Position numbers and translations under genes: made by a program. The notes under the pieces are model-generated. The model saw only the letters and a program-made list of their open reading frames with translations, was not told the DNA's origin and searched no databases. A stretch of 64,000 nt of DNA. Source: Candidatus Ferrigenium bremense. GTDB taxonomy: Bacteria > Pseudomonadota > Gammaproteobacteria > Burkholderiales > Gallionellaceae. Of this stretch, positions 32,635-41,015 are shown in pieces. The stretch covers positions 1 through 64,000 of the forward strand of contig JAGRPI010000030.1 of assembly GCA_019449635.1 (NCBI GenBank). Direction: 5' to 3'. How positions within the stretch are numbered: the first letter of the stretch is position 1; each line of letters opens with the position of its first letter.

Positions 32635-33521
32635 CAGGCAAAGCCCTTTTCCTTGAGTACCTGCATGAGGTAGACGCCATAGCCGCTTTTCAGCAACGGC
32701 GCGGCGAGCTTCTCAAGTTGTGCGGCATCGATGAACCCCAGTCGATAGGCGATCTCTTCCGGACAGGCGATCTTCAGTCCCTGGCGATGCTCGATGGTCT
32801 GGATGAACTGGCTGGCTTCAAGCAGCGATTCATGCGTGCCGGTATCCAGCCATGCGTAGCCGCGCCTCATGATTTCGATGGATAGCCTGCCGCGCTCCAG
32901 GTAGATGCGGTTGACATCGGTGATCTCCAGTTCGCCGCGTGCGGAAGGTTTGAGACTGGCGGCGATATCCACGATCTCATTATCATAAAAATACAGGCCG
33001 GTGACGGCATAACTGGATTTGGGTCGCGCGGGTTTCTCTTCGAGCGAAACGGCGCGCCCGTTGTCGTCGAACTCCACCACCCCGTAACGTTCCGGGTCGC
33101 GCACATGGTAGGCGAACACCGTCGCGCCGTTGCTCTGCTGCATCGCCCTATTCAGCTGATCATGGAGCGAATGCCCATAGAAGATATTGTCACCCAGCAC
33201 CAGCGCACAGGGATGGTTGCCGATGAATTCCCGCCCGATGATGAAGGCCTGCGCCAGCCCGTCCGGCGAGGGTTGCACGGCATATCGCAGGTTCAGACCC
33301 CATGCACTGCCATCACCCAGCAACTGTTCGAAGCGCGGCGTGTCATGCGGCGTGGAAATGATCAGGATATCGCGTATCCCCGCCAGCATCAGCGTGGACA
33401 GCGGGTAGTAGATCATCGGCTTGTCATAGATCGGCAAAAGCTGCTTGGAGACCGCCAGCGTGACGGGGTGCAGGCGTGTGCCGGAGCCGCCGGCGAGGAT
33501 GATTCCTTTACGATTCTTCAT
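32634..33521 (-). CDS. rfbA: Glucose-1-phosphate thymidylyltransferase
   Basis: This 295-residue protein has [16 protein letters not shown] and [24 protein letters not shown] at the N-terminus, then [11 protein letters not shown], all diagnostic of RmlA. It joins dTTP and glucose 1-phosphate to begin dTDP-rhamnose synthesis. The ATG at 33521 has GGAAGAAC upstream; the open frame extends 17 codons further but without a ribosome-binding site. It overlaps rfbD by 4 nt and rfbC by 1 nt. Confidence 0.96.
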   Translation of the reverse strand: MKNRKGIILAGGSGTRLHPVTLAVSKQLLPIYDKPMIYYPLSTLMLAGIRDILIISTPHDTPRFEQLLGDGSAWGLNLRYAVQPSPDGLAQAFIIGREFIGNHPCALVLGDNIFYGHSLHDQLNRAMQQSNGATVFAYHVRDPERYGVVEFDDNGRAVSLEEKPARPKSSYAVTGLYFYDNEIVDIAASLKPSARGELEITDVNRIYLERGRLSIEIMRRGYAWLDTGTHESLLEASQFIQTIEHRQGLKIACPEEIAYRLGFIDAAQLEKLAAPLLKSGYGVYLMQVLKEKGFA

Positions 33522-34420
33522 GGTTGTTCTTCCAAAATTTCCGAAAGCATCCTGGTTACGCCATATTGCCAATGCGGCATATTCAATCCCAAAGTCCGGC
33601 GCAATTTATCAGTGTCCAATCGCGAATTGTGCGGCCGCTTTGCCGGCGTAGGGAATGCGCTGGTGGGGACTGCCTCAATTGCCTCGGGTTCAACTTTGAG
33701 GCCGACCCCTGTACGGCGCGCAAATTCCAGGACAAAGCGTGCATAGCCATGCCACGAGGTCTCGCCGGCGGCAACCAGATGATACAGCCCGGCCAGTTCC
33801 GGACGCTGGCGAGCGGCGCGGATGGCATGAGCGGTGACGTCGGCCAGCAGGTCCGCCCCGGTGGGCGCGCCCACCTGGTCGTCGATCACCTTGAGGGAGT
33901 CGCGCTCCTGCGCCAGCCGCAGCATGGTCTTGGCAAAGTTGCCGCCGCGCGCGCCATACACCCAGCTGGTGCGGAAGATCAGGTGTCGGCAGCCGGCTCG
34001 TTGGATGAGTTGTTCGCCTTCCAGCTTGGTCGCGCCATAGACGCTCAGCGGCGCGGTCATATCGGTCTCCCGCCAAGGCAGGTCGCCGCTGCCGTCGAAC
34101 ACATAGTCGGTGGAGTAATGGATCAGCCAGGCATTGCCGCGTCTGGCTTCCTGCGCCAGCGCTGCGGGTGCCAGCGCATTGATGGCGCGGGCGAGTTCCG
34201 GCTCGCTCTCTGCCCTGTCCACCGCCGTATGGGCGGCAGCATTGACGATCACGTCCGGCGCCACGGCACGGACTGTCCGGATGAGGCCCTCCGCATCGGT
34301 GAAATCGCCGCACATCTCCTGGCTATCGGCATCCAGCGCGAGCAGTTCACCGAGCGGCGCAAGGCTGCGCTGCAACTCCCAGCCGACCTGACCGTTTTTG
34401 CCGAACAGCAGGATCTTCAT
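33518..34420 (-). CDS. rfbD: dTDP-4-dehydrorhamnose reductase
   Basis: This 300-residue extended SDR has [11 protein letters not shown] (glycine motif), STDYVFDG, and catalytic Y-G-A-T-K (YGATKLEGE), as in RmlD. It performs the final NADPH-dependent reduction to dTDP-L-rhamnose. It overlaps rfbB by 4 nt and rfbA by 4 nt, so the four genes are translationally linked. It is a much closer fit to RmlD than the divergent SDR at 7419. Confidence 0.95.
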   Translation of the reverse strand: MKILLFGKNGQVGWELQRSLAPLGELLALDADSQEMCGDFTDAEGLIRTVRAVAPDVIVNAAAHTAVDRAESEPELARAINALAPAALAQEARRGNAWLIHYSTDYVFDGSGDLPWRETDMTAPLSVYGATKLEGEQLIQRAGCRHLIFRTSWVYGARGGNFAKTMLRLAQERDSLKVIDDQVGAPTGADLLADVTAHAIRAARQRPELAGLYHLVAAGETSWHGYARFVLEFARRTGVGLKVEPEAIEAVPTSAFPTPAKRPHNSRLDTDKLRRTLGLNMPHWQYGVTRMLSEILEEQP

Positions 34421-35544
34421 TCACCCCGCCCCGCGTAGTTCTTTTCCACCCATTGCCGGTAGCTGCCGGACTGAACGTTGCTCACCCAGCCCTGGTTGTC
34501 CAGATACCATTGCACGGTCTTGCGGATGCCGGTCTCGAAGGTCTCGGCGGGTTTCCAGCCCAGCTCTCGCTCGATCTTGCGCGCATCGATCGCATAACGG
34601 CGGTCATGGCCGGGGCGGTCGGCAACGAAGGTGATTAAAGAACGGTAAGTGGGAAGTGGTGAGTGGGGAGTGGGGGGGGTGTCTTTCCCACTTCCTGCTT
34701 CCCACTCCCTGCTCCCCGGTTTCAAGGGGCGCAGTTCGTCGAGCAGCGCACAGACGGTATGGACGATCTCGATATTGGCCTTCTCGTTCCAGCCGCCGAT
34801 ATTGTAGACCTCGCCGAGTCTGCCCTTTGCCAGCACACAGCGGATCGCGGCACAGTGGTCCCTGACGTAGAGCCAGTCGCGGATCTGCTGGCCGTCGCCA
34901 TACACCGGCAGCGGTTTCCCGGCGAGCGCGTTGACGATCATCAGCGGGATGAGTTTCTCCGGGAAGTGATATGGGCCGTAGTTGTTGGAGCAATTGGTGG
35001 TCAGCACCGGCAGGCCGTAGGTGTGATGGTAGGCGCGCACCAGATGGTCGCTGGCGGCCTTGCTGGCGGAATACGGGCTGTTCGGCTCGTAGCGGTGTGT
35101 TTCGCTGAAAGCGGGATCACCCTTGGCGAGCGAGCCATACACCTCATCGGTGGAAACATGCAGGAAGCGGAAGCCGGTCTTTTCCTCACCCGTCAGACCG
35201 GACCAGTAGGTGCGCACCGCCTCCAGCAAATGGAAAGTGCCGACGATGTTGGTCTGGATGAAATCTTCCGGGCCGTGGATGGAACGGTCCACATGGCTTT
35301 CCGCCGCGAAGTTGACGATGGCGCGCGGGCGGTATTGCGCCAGCAACCTCGTCACCAGTTCAACGTCGCCGATATCCCCGTGCACAAAGATGTGGCGCGG
35401 ATCGTCTTTGAGGGAGGCAAGGTTCTCGAGATTGCCCGCGTAGGTCAGCTTGTCCAGGCCGATAACGGCTTCATCATGGTGCGCGAACCAGTCCAGGACA
35501 AAATTCGAGCCGATAAAGCCTGCTCCGCCTGTAACCAAAATCAT
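34417..35544 (-). CDS. rfbB: dTDP-glucose 4,6-dehydratase with an in-frame repeat insertion
   Basis: This 375-residue extended SDR has [19 protein letters not shown], and [12 protein letters not shown] with the catalytic Tyr/Lys, all typical of RmlB. Members are usually about 350-360 residues. The extra length lies near residues 275-301, between ALLDELRPL and [18 protein letters not shown], two segments that are normally close together. The DNA there (34646-34720) is a GTGGGAAGTGG-type repeat also found before maf and inside aceE. The insertion keeps the frame and falls in a surface loop, so the enzyme may still work. Confidence 0.94.
   Translation of the reverse strand: MILVTGGAGFIGSNFVLDWFAHHDEAVIGLDKLTYAGNLENLASLKDDPRHIFVHGDIGDVELVTRLLAQYRPRAIVNFAAESHVDRSIHGPEDFIQTNIVGTFHLLEAVRTYWSGLTGEEKTGFRFLHVSTDEVYGSLAKGDPAFSETHRYEPNSPYSASKAASDHLVRAYHHTYGLPVLTTNCSNNYGPYHFPEKLIPLMIVNALAGKPLPVYGDGQQIRDWLYVRDHCAAIRCVLAKGRLGEVYNIGGWNEKANIEIVHTVCALLDELRPLKPGSREWEAGSGKDTPPTPHSPLPTYRSLITFVADRPGHDRRYAIDARKIERELGWKPAETFETGIRKTVQWYLDNQGWVSNVQSGSYRQWVEKNYAGRGE
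34646..34720. repeat. AGTGGGAAGTGG-type repeat inside rfbB
   Basis: Short units based on GTGGGGAGTGG occur on one side and their complement (CCCACTTCC, CCCACTCCC) on the other, forming an imperfect palindrome within the coding frame. Related units occur at 38733-38848 and 42809-42842. Confidence 0.75.
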
Positions 35545-35624
35545 AGGGCAGTCCCTTGAATGACAGAACTCGATACTCGAATTTCAGTGAAGGCTAATGC
35601 GCGAAAGCGCGTTATGCCGAAACT

Positions 35625-35669
35625 AAAATTCGAGCCGATGAAGCCTGCACTGCCGGTTACCAGAATCAT
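35625..35669 (-). pseudogene. Duplicated 5' fragment of an rfbB-type gene
   Basis: Read on the minus strand, 35669-35625 encodes 15 residues ([15 protein letters not shown]) almost identical to the start of RfbB, whose matching 45 bp lie at 35500-35544. The frame then continues through unrelated sequence for about 27 more codons to a TGA that overlaps the rfbB start. I read it as a remnant of a duplication or of a lost epimerase gene. Confidence 0.7.
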
Positions 35670-35780
35670 GATTATTATCGCGTCGAACGAGGCGCGTCTG
35701 TTCAAAGAGTGATGTGATTATATTTGATGCGCCTGGCCATTCATATAGCTTATCCGGCATGACGAACCAGGAAAGCATAA

Positions 35781-35812
35781 ACGACGAGGCCGGCATGCGC
35801 CGGCCTCGTCGT
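35781..35812 (-). terminator. Strong hairpin after the carbonic anhydrase gene
   Basis: ACGACGAGGCCGGC (35781-35794) and its exact complement (35799-35812) give a 14-bp perfect stem with a 4-base loop, 18 nt past the stop codon. On the minus strand it is followed by TTATGCTTTCCT, only moderately T-rich, so termination is probable but not certain. Confidence 0.75.
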
Positions 35813-35829
35813 ACCCCTTGTTGTGTAAC

Positions 35830-36537
35830 CTAGTGTGCCGCTTTTGCCGCCGGGGCGGGCATGTTGCGCAGCTTGGCGGGATCGGTCTCACCGTTGATGT
35901 TGATGATATTGAGCTTGCCTGCGCCCTGTTTCATGTCGTCGGAAAAGTCGTACACCGCGCCGACCACCAGCAAATGGCCTGCCTTCACCTGCGCATCCCA
36001 ATCCTTGAGTGCGGCGGCGACCTGGTTGTTGACGTTGGCCTTTACGCCCTCGATGTTGGCGGAACCCTTGGCGATATTGATGGTGTCCAGCTCCTTCCTG
36101 ATCGGCTCTTCGAGCGTCGAGTAATCGCCGCCGGCCGCCTTGATCGCGCCGCAGGAGGAATGGCCGATGAACAGCAGCAGCGAGGAAGCGAGGTGGTTCA
36201 CACCGTATTGCACGGAACCCTTGGCGGTGGCCAGCTGGTTGCCGATGTTGCGCACCATGAACAGGTCTCCCTCGGGTGTCTTGTCGAGCATGCTGGTGTG
36301 CACGCGCGAGTCCGAGCAGGTCACCACGGTGGCGCGCGGTTTCTGGCCCTTGGACAGCTCCTGGAAGAACGCCGCGCCCTTGGCAGCGGCATAGGCGTTC
36401 TGGTCGGCCTGGATCTCCTTGATGAAGGCCTGTGCGACGGCGGCGTCGCCATGAGCGTGGTCGCCGCTGGCATGGGCAACCATGGGCATGACGAATGCGG
36501 TGGCGGCCAGAAGGGCCGCGAGTTGCTTCTTGAACAT
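35830..36537 (-). CDS. Exported beta-class carbonic anhydrase
   Basis: This 235-residue protein has a cleavable signal peptide (about residues 1-23, ending VAHA) and the beta-carbonic anhydrase zinc site CSDSRVH (Cys74, Asp76, Arg78) with GHSSCG (His126, Cys129). It interconverts CO2 and bicarbonate. Most bacterial beta enzymes are cytoplasmic, so the periplasmic location is worth noting; it could serve inorganic carbon uptake in an autotroph. AGGGAG precedes the ATG, and a 14-bp hairpin follows the stop. Confidence 0.9.
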   Translation of the reverse strand: MFKKQLAALLAATAFVMPMVAHASGDHAHGDAAVAQAFIKEIQADQNAYAAAKGAAFFQELSKGQKPRATVVTCSDSRVHTSMLDKTPEGDLFMVRNIGNQLATAKGSVQYGVNHLASSLLLFIGHSSCGAIKAAGGDYSTLEEPIRKELDTINIAKGSANIEGVKANVNNQVAAALKDWDAQVKAGHLLVVGAVYDFSDDMKQGAGKLNIININGETDPAKLRNMPAPAAKAAH

Positions 36538-36622
36538 ATTTTCTCCCTGAGACGGTTTTATATTGGAATGCGTACAGAACGCGAGTTTAGTCTAACAGAC
36601 CGGCGCATTTAACGCGCGATAC

Positions 36623-38077
36623 TTACATCAGGATGACATCATATTGTTCCTGGCCGTAAAGGGTCTCGACCTGCATGGAGATCGGTTTGGCGATGAAGTC
36701 GGAAAGCTGGGCGAGAGCCTGGGACTCTTCTTCGAGAAACAGGTCGATCACCTGTTGCGAGGCCAGGATGCGGTATTCGCGCGCATTGAACTGACGGGCC
36801 TCGCGCACGATCTCGCGCAGGATCTCATAGCACACGGTCTGCGCGGTCTTCACCTCGCCGCGTCCCTGGCAAGTCGGGCAGGGCTCGCACAATACGTGCG
36901 CCAGGCTTTCGCGGGTGCGCTTGCGCGTCATTTCCACCAGTCCCAGCGAGGAAAAGCCGTTCACGCTGATGCGCGTATGGTCGCGCGACAGGGCTTTCTT
37001 GAATTCCTCCAGCACCGCGCTGCGATGTTCCTGCGTGTCCATATCGATGAAATCACAGATGATGATGCCGCCGAGGTTGCGCAGGCGCAGCTGCCGCGCA
37101 ATGACTTGCGTGGCTTCCAGATTGGTCTTGAAGATGGTGTCGTCGAAGTTGCGCAGGCCGACGAAGCCGCCGGTGTTCACGTCTATGGTGGTCAGCGCCT
37201 CGGTCTGGTCGATGATCAGATAGCCGCCGGACTTGAGGTCGACGCGCTTGGCCAGCGCTCGCTCGATCTCCTCTTCCACGCTGTACAGGTCGAACAGCGG
37301 GCGGGCCCCCTGGTAGTGATCGAGACGCTCTGCCGCCAGCGGGTTATAGGCCTGCGCGAACTCCAGCATGTTCTGATAGGTGGCGCGCGAATCCACCAGG
37401 ATCCGGGCCGTGTCGTTGCCGACGAAATCGCGCAACACCCGCAGGCTGAGGTTGAGTTCCTGATACAGCAACTGCGGCGCGCCGGCGTTCTGCGCCGTGT
37501 TCTGCAGGTTGTGCCAGAGTTTGTCGAGATAGGCGATGTCCGCCAGAAAATCCGGGTCGTCTGCCGTCTCCGCGACCGTGCGGATGATGTAGCCGCCATG
37601 GTGTTCCGGCTGCAGCGTGGCTTGCAGCCTGGCGCGCAAGGAATCGCGCTGCGCCGCGCTTTCGATGCGTTGCGACACGCCGATATGGGCTTCCTGCGGC
37701 AGATAGACCAGCAGGCGCCCGGCGATACTGATCTGCGTGGACAGCCGCGCACCTTTGCTGCCGATGGGTTCCTTGATGACTTGCACCAGCAGGGTCTGGC
37801 CTTCGAAGAGTATCTTTTCGATCGGCTTGGCCGCATCGCCGTTGTTGCTGTTTTCCCAGATATCCGCCACATGCAGGAATGCCGACCGTTCCAGCCCGAT
37901 ATCGATGAAGGCGGATTGCATGCCCGGCAACACGCGATTGATCTTGCCGAGGTAGACATTGCCGACGATGCCGCAGCTGCTGCTGCGCTCGATATGCAGG
38001 TCCTGCACCACGCCGAGCTGCATCACCGCGACGCGGGTCTCCTGCGGGGTGACGTTGATCAGGATCTCTTCAATCAT
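36623..38077 (-). CDS. rng: Ribonuclease G
   Basis: This 484-residue protein has an N-terminal S1-like RNA-binding segment (GIVGNVYLGKINRVLPGMQSAFIDIG), the catalytic DFIDM aspartates near residue 340 and the zinc-link cysteines C-E-P-C-P-T-C. It lacks the long RNase E C-terminal scaffold, so it is RNase G. It trims the 5' end of 16S rRNA and decays mRNA. It is the last gene of the nadD-rsfS-rlmH-maf-rng group and begins 22 nt after maf. Confidence 0.95.
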   Translation of the reverse strand: MIEEILINVTPQETRVAVMQLGVVQDLHIERSSSCGIVGNVYLGKINRVLPGMQSAFIDIGLERSAFLHVADIWENSNNGDAAKPIEKILFEGQTLLVQVIKEPIGSKGARLSTQISIAGRLLVYLPQEAHIGVSQRIESAAQRDSLRARLQATLQPEHHGGYIIRTVAETADDPDFLADIAYLDKLWHNLQNTAQNAGAPQLLYQELNLSLRVLRDFVGNDTARILVDSRATYQNMLEFAQAYNPLAAERLDHYQGARPLFDLYSVEEEIERALAKRVDLKSGGYLIIDQTEALTTIDVNTGGFVGLRNFDDTIFKTNLEATQVIARQLRLRNLGGIIICDFIDMDTQEHRSAVLEEFKKALSRDHTRISVNGFSSLGLVEMTRKRTRESLAHVLCEPCPTCQGRGEVKTAQTVCYEILREIVREARQFNAREYRILASQQVIDLFLEEESQALAQLSDFIAKPISMQVETLYGQEQYDVILM

Positions 38078-38098
38078 GCTGCTGCGCCCATGTGAGCC

Positions 38099-38719
38099 TC
38101 ATGGCGCCGGGTAATCGAAGTGCCGCAGCAACTGCACGGTCTCGAACAGCGGCAGACCCATCACGCCGGAATAGCTGCCTGAGATGTGTTCGACGAATGC
38201 CCCGGCATGTCCCTGTATGGCGTAGCCGCCGGCTTTGTCGGTGTATTCGCGCGCCAGCAGGTAGCGCTGGATGCGCTCCTCGTCAAGCCGCGTGAAGCGC
38301 ACCGTGGAAACGGAAAGCGCGACTTCGGCATGCTCGCCCAGCGCGATGGACACCGCGCTGAGCACCTGGTGTTCGCAGCCGGAAAGCTGGCGCAGCATCG
38401 CGGCGGCATGCACGGCATTGTCCGGCTTGCCGAAGATCTTGCCGTCCAGCGCGACGGTCGTATCGGCGGCCAGCACCGGGAACGGCGGCAGGCTGCGCAG
38501 TTTCAGCGCGGCGTAACCCGCTTCAGCCTTGGCGCGGCAAACCCGCTGCACATAGTCCTCGGGTGTCTCTACGGTATGCGGCGTTTCGTCCACATCCATG
38601 TCGCGGTACGAGTCGGAGCGCAGCAGCAACGGCTCGAAGTTGATGCCGATCTGCTTGAGCAATTCACGGCGGCGCGGGCTTTGCGAGGCCAGATAGATGC
38701 GTGGTTGGATGATGCCCAT
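38099..38719 (-). CDS. maf: Maf-family nucleotide pyrophosphatase
   Basis: This 206-residue protein begins with YLASQSPRRRELL at about residue 7, the Maf signature, and continues with AADTTVALDGKIFGKP and a typical GYAIQGHAG. Maf proteins hydrolyse non-canonical NTPs (dTTP/UTP or m7GTP branches). The start is the ATG at 38719; the open frame runs 39 codons further upstream but those codons are repeat DNA. It lies between rng and rlmH in a conserved housekeeping group. Confidence 0.92.
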   Translation of the reverse strand: MGIIQPRIYLASQSPRRRELLKQIGINFEPLLLRSDSYRDMDVDETPHTVETPEDYVQRVCRAKAEAGYAALKLRSLPPFPVLAADTTVALDGKIFGKPDNAVHAAAMLRQLSGCEHQVLSAVSIALGEHAEVALSVSTVRFTRLDEERIQRYLLAREYTDKAGGYAIQGHAGAFVEHISGSYSGVMGLPLFETVQLLRHFDYPAP

Positions 38720-38732
38720 ATCAAAATCTCGC

Positions 38733-38848
38733 AAGTGGTGAGTGGAGAGTGGGGAGTGGATCGCCCCTTCGGGGCTCAGTGGTGAGTGGATCGGCGCTGC
38801 GCGCCTCAGTGGGAAAGCCCACTTACCACTCACCACTCACCAATCCCT
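38733..38848. repeat. GTGGTGAGTGG-type palindromic repeat between maf and rlmH
   Basis: Units of GTGGTGAGTGG and GTGGGGAGTGG occur several times, and the far end has the complement (CCACTCACCACTCACC). Between them lie short hairpins such as CGCCCCTTCGGGGC. The whole 127-nt gap between maf and rlmH is this element. Confidence 0.8.
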
Positions 38849-39317
38849 ACTCTCTATGGTAAGGGTGATTGTGCAACAGACTATGCGCCCGATACAACTG
38901 TTCGGCAAGCAGCAGGCGCGCGAATGCGTGTGGCAGGGTCAGCGCGGACAAGGCCAGCAGTTGCTGTGCGGCCTGTTTGACGGCATCGTGCAGGCCGTCC
39001 GCACCGCCGATGATGAATGCCACATCGCGCCCGGCGCGCATCCAGTCCTGCATCTGTACGGCAAGCTGTCGGGTGGTCGGCTGCATGCCGCGCTCATCCA
39101 GCGCGATGCGCAGGCAGCTTTGCGGCAATGCGGCGAGGATGCGCTGTGCCTCCGCCTCCATGATCTGCGCAACGGTCTTGCCGGTGCTGCGCGGCTCCGG
39201 CCTGATCTCCAGCAGCTCGATCCTCGCCTCGCGCGGCATGCGCTTGGCGTATTCGTTGAAGCCCGCCGTGACCCAGTCCGGCATCTTGTGCCCCACCGAG
39301 ACGATGATGAGCTTCAT
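38847..39317 (-). CDS. rlmH: 23S rRNA (pseudouridine1915-N3)-methyltransferase
   Basis: This 156-residue SPOUT methyltransferase starts MKLIIVSVGHKMPDW and carries ALDERGMQPTTR, FIIGGADG and SALTLPHAFARLLLAEQLYRA, all typical of RlmH (YbeA). It methylates pseudouridine 1915 of helix 69. In most Proteobacteria it directly follows rsfS; here a DUF559 gene separates them. Its ATG overlaps the DUF559 stop by 4 nt, so it is still co-translated with it. Confidence 0.95.
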   Translation of the reverse strand: MKLIIVSVGHKMPDWVTAGFNEYAKRMPREARIELLEIRPEPRSTGKTVAQIMEAEAQRILAALPQSCLRIALDERGMQPTTRQLAVQMQDWMRAGRDVAFIIGGADGLHDAVKQAAQQLLALSALTLPHAFARLLLAEQLYRAHSLLHNHPYHRE

Positions 39318-39778
39318 TTCGGGATGTTCTGAGGAATCTGAAACGCCAGATCGTGATAAACGCCCGCGATATTACCCAAGACATCTTCGTTGGTATAGCG
39401 GATTACTGTGAGGCCGCGCGCATTCAGAAGTTTGGTGCGTTCGAGGTCGTAGGTGTTCGTTTCGCCATGTGTATCTCCATCGATCTCGATAACGAGATGA
39501 AGCTCTGAACAGTAGAAATCGACTATAAAATCGGCGATAGGCTTCTGACGGAGAAATTTGTGGTGCGCAAATTGCCGCATACGAAGCACTTCGTTCCACA
39601 TTTTGATTTCGGCTGCAGTGGGGTTCTTGCGGTTTTCGCGGGCGAGTGCGGTGAGCTTTTTGTTGTAGCGGAGAAAACCAACCCCCCTCAGTCCCCCCTT
39701 GTCAGGGGGGAGGCTTTGTGCCTCCTCCCCTGACAAGGGGAGGTCGGGAGGGGTTTGGTTTTTTGCTTCCATTTTCAA
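39314..39778 (-). CDS. DUF559 (Vsr-like endonuclease fold) protein
   Basis: This 154-residue protein has the DUF559 core: LRRENRKNPTxAE-like start (ARENRKNPTAAE), FRRQ-like FLRQKPIADFIVDFYC, then LHLVIEIDGDTH with the Asp/Glu metal site, and LTVIRYTNEDVL. The fold resembles very-short-patch-repair endonucleases, but no activity is proven for this group. The first 30 residues are encoded by a CCTCCCCTGACAAGGGGAGG-type repeat, so translation may really start later; no other good start is seen before ARENR. It sits inside a conserved housekeeping group, which suggests a recent insertion. Confidence 0.8.
   Translation of the reverse strand: MKMEAKNQTPPDLPLSGEEAQSLPPDKGGLRGVGFLRYNKKLTALARENRKNPTAAEIKMWNEVLRMRQFAHHKFLRQKPIADFIVDFYCSELHLVIEIDGDTHGETNTYDLERTKLLNARGLTVIRYTNEDVLGNIAGVYHDLAFQIPQNIPK
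39677..39757. repeat. CCTCCCCTGACAAGGGGAGG-type repeat at the DUF559 5' end
   Basis: The core contains the inverted pair CCTCCCCT/AGGGGAGG around GACA and a second, diverged arm (CCCCCCTTGTCAGGGGGG). A close relative lies inside aceF at 41911-41990. It codes for the first 30 or so residues of the DUF559 frame. Confidence 0.85.
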
Positions 39779-39826
39779 GCAGGAATATTCATTGCAAATG
39801 ACTCTGGATATCTTGCATGGTATGTT

Positions 39827-40195
39827 TCATGCCTGTTTCGGAGGCTTGGCCAGCTTCGGTCGCGCCGCCTGCGCCTTGCTCCACAGCTCCTCGAGGTTGT
39901 AATAGTCGCGGATGGCGGGCTGCATGATGTGCACCAGCACCTCGCCGAGGTCGATCAGTATCCACTCACCGCTGTCTTCGCCTTCGCGGCCGAGAATCTG
40001 TTCGCCGCGTTCCTTGAGCTTGATCACCACGTGGTCGGCGAGCGCCTTGGTCTGACGCGTGGATTGGGCGCTGGCGATGACCATGCACTCGAACATCGAG
40101 CTGAGTTTGCTGGTGTCGATCACGGTGATGTCATTGGCCTTGATGTCTTCGAGTGCGGAGACGACGGCCTGGGTCTTTTCTTTGGTAGTCAGCAT
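39827..40195 (-). CDS. rsfS: Ribosomal silencing factor
   Basis: This 122-residue protein carries ALEDIKANDITVIDTSKLSSMFECMVIASAQSTRQTKALA and W-I-L-I-D-L-G-E-V-L-V-H-I-M, the signatures of RsfS/Iojap. It binds ribosomal protein L14 and blocks subunit joining in stationary phase. It overlaps nadD by 7 nt. The order nadD-rsfS is conserved in Proteobacteria. Confidence 0.95.
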   Translation of the reverse strand: MLTTKEKTQAVVSALEDIKANDITVIDTSKLSSMFECMVIASAQSTRQTKALADHVVIKLKERGEQILGREGEDSGEWILIDLGEVLVHIMQPAIRDYYNLEELWSKAQAARPKLAKPPKQA

Positions 40196-40863
40196 GGTCT
40201 GTATAAATTATGTTGATGGATGTAGTCTGCCACCGCGTTGGGCAGCAGGTAGCGTATGGTACGGCCTTCCGCCACGCGGCGGCGGATGTCGGTGGCGGAG
40301 ATTTCCAGCTTGGGGATGGCCAGTTCGGTGAGGCCGCCGCAGGGTCGTTGCGAGAGGGTGTCCGCATCGCACAGGCGCTGCTGGTGGTGCCGTTGCAGTT
40401 CCACCGTTGCGCTGCGGATGCGTTCCTCCAGCGTGTAGCCGGGACGATAGCCGACCACGATGTGCGCCAGCTCGAACAATCGCTCCCATTCGTGCCAGGT
40501 ATGCAATTGCAGAAAGGCGTCACCGCCCATCAGCAGGCACAGCGGCTGAGCCGCCCCCAGTTCGGCGCGCAGTTCGCGCAGCGTGTCCACCGTGTAGCAC
40601 GGTGTGGTACGCCTGACCTCGCGGTCATCCAGCACGAAAGCGGGCTGGTCGGTTATCGCCAGCCGTACCATCGCGTTGCGATGCTGCGCGGACACTTGTG
40701 GTGCTCCGCGGTGCGGCGGTATGCCGGTGGGGATGAAGCGGATCTGCCGGAGGTTCGCCAGTTCCAGCATTTCCTCGGCAAGGCGCAGATGTCCGTAATG
40801 GATCGGATCGAAGGTGCCGCCGAGAATGCCGATAGGTGCGATGCTCAAGTTGTCAGAAACCAT
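40189..40863 (-). CDS. nadD: Nicotinate-nucleotide adenylyltransferase
   Basis: This 224-residue protein has GILGGTFDPIHYGHLRLAEE near residue 11 with the HxGH-type nucleotidyltransferase motif, RFIPTGIPPHR, and the C-terminal ISATDIRRRVAEGRTIRYLLP. It adenylates nicotinate mononucleotide in NAD synthesis. The ATG at 40863 is the first good start; codons upstream are repeat DNA. It is the first gene of the group that ends with rng. Confidence 0.95.
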   Translation of the reverse strand: MVSDNLSIAPIGILGGTFDPIHYGHLRLAEEMLELANLRQIRFIPTGIPPHRGAPQVSAQHRNAMVRLAITDQPAFVLDDREVRRTTPCYTVDTLRELRAELGAAQPLCLLMGGDAFLQLHTWHEWERLFELAHIVVGYRPGYTLEERIRSATVELQRHHQQRLCDADTLSQRPCGGLTELAIPKLEISATDIRRRVAEGRTIRYLLPNAVADYIHQHNLYRPC

Positions 40864-40867
40864 AATT

Positions 40868-41005
40868 AGCCACGGATGGACACGGATAGCGATAGGTGAC
40901 CGATTCGATTCTCCCATGCGCATCCCGAGCGAACAACAGATTTCGTATCTTGGTGAAATGCCACCCCTCCGCAACGCAAGGTTTTATCCGTGTAGATCCG
41001 TGGCT
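40868..41005. repeat. CCACGGAT-type inverted repeat between nadD and aceF
   Basis: The ends are AGCCACGGAT-N2-ACACGGATA (40868-40888) and its complement (40985-41005), matching at 19 of 21 positions. The 138-bp element fills nearly all of the gap between aceF and nadD. It codes for no recognisable protein. Confidence 0.8.
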
Positions 41006-41015
41006 GACTGCAACC

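Noticed and set aside
36644..38095. 483-codon plus-strand open frame opposite rng
   Set aside because: It is the complement of a firm RNase G gene and shows no domain of its own.
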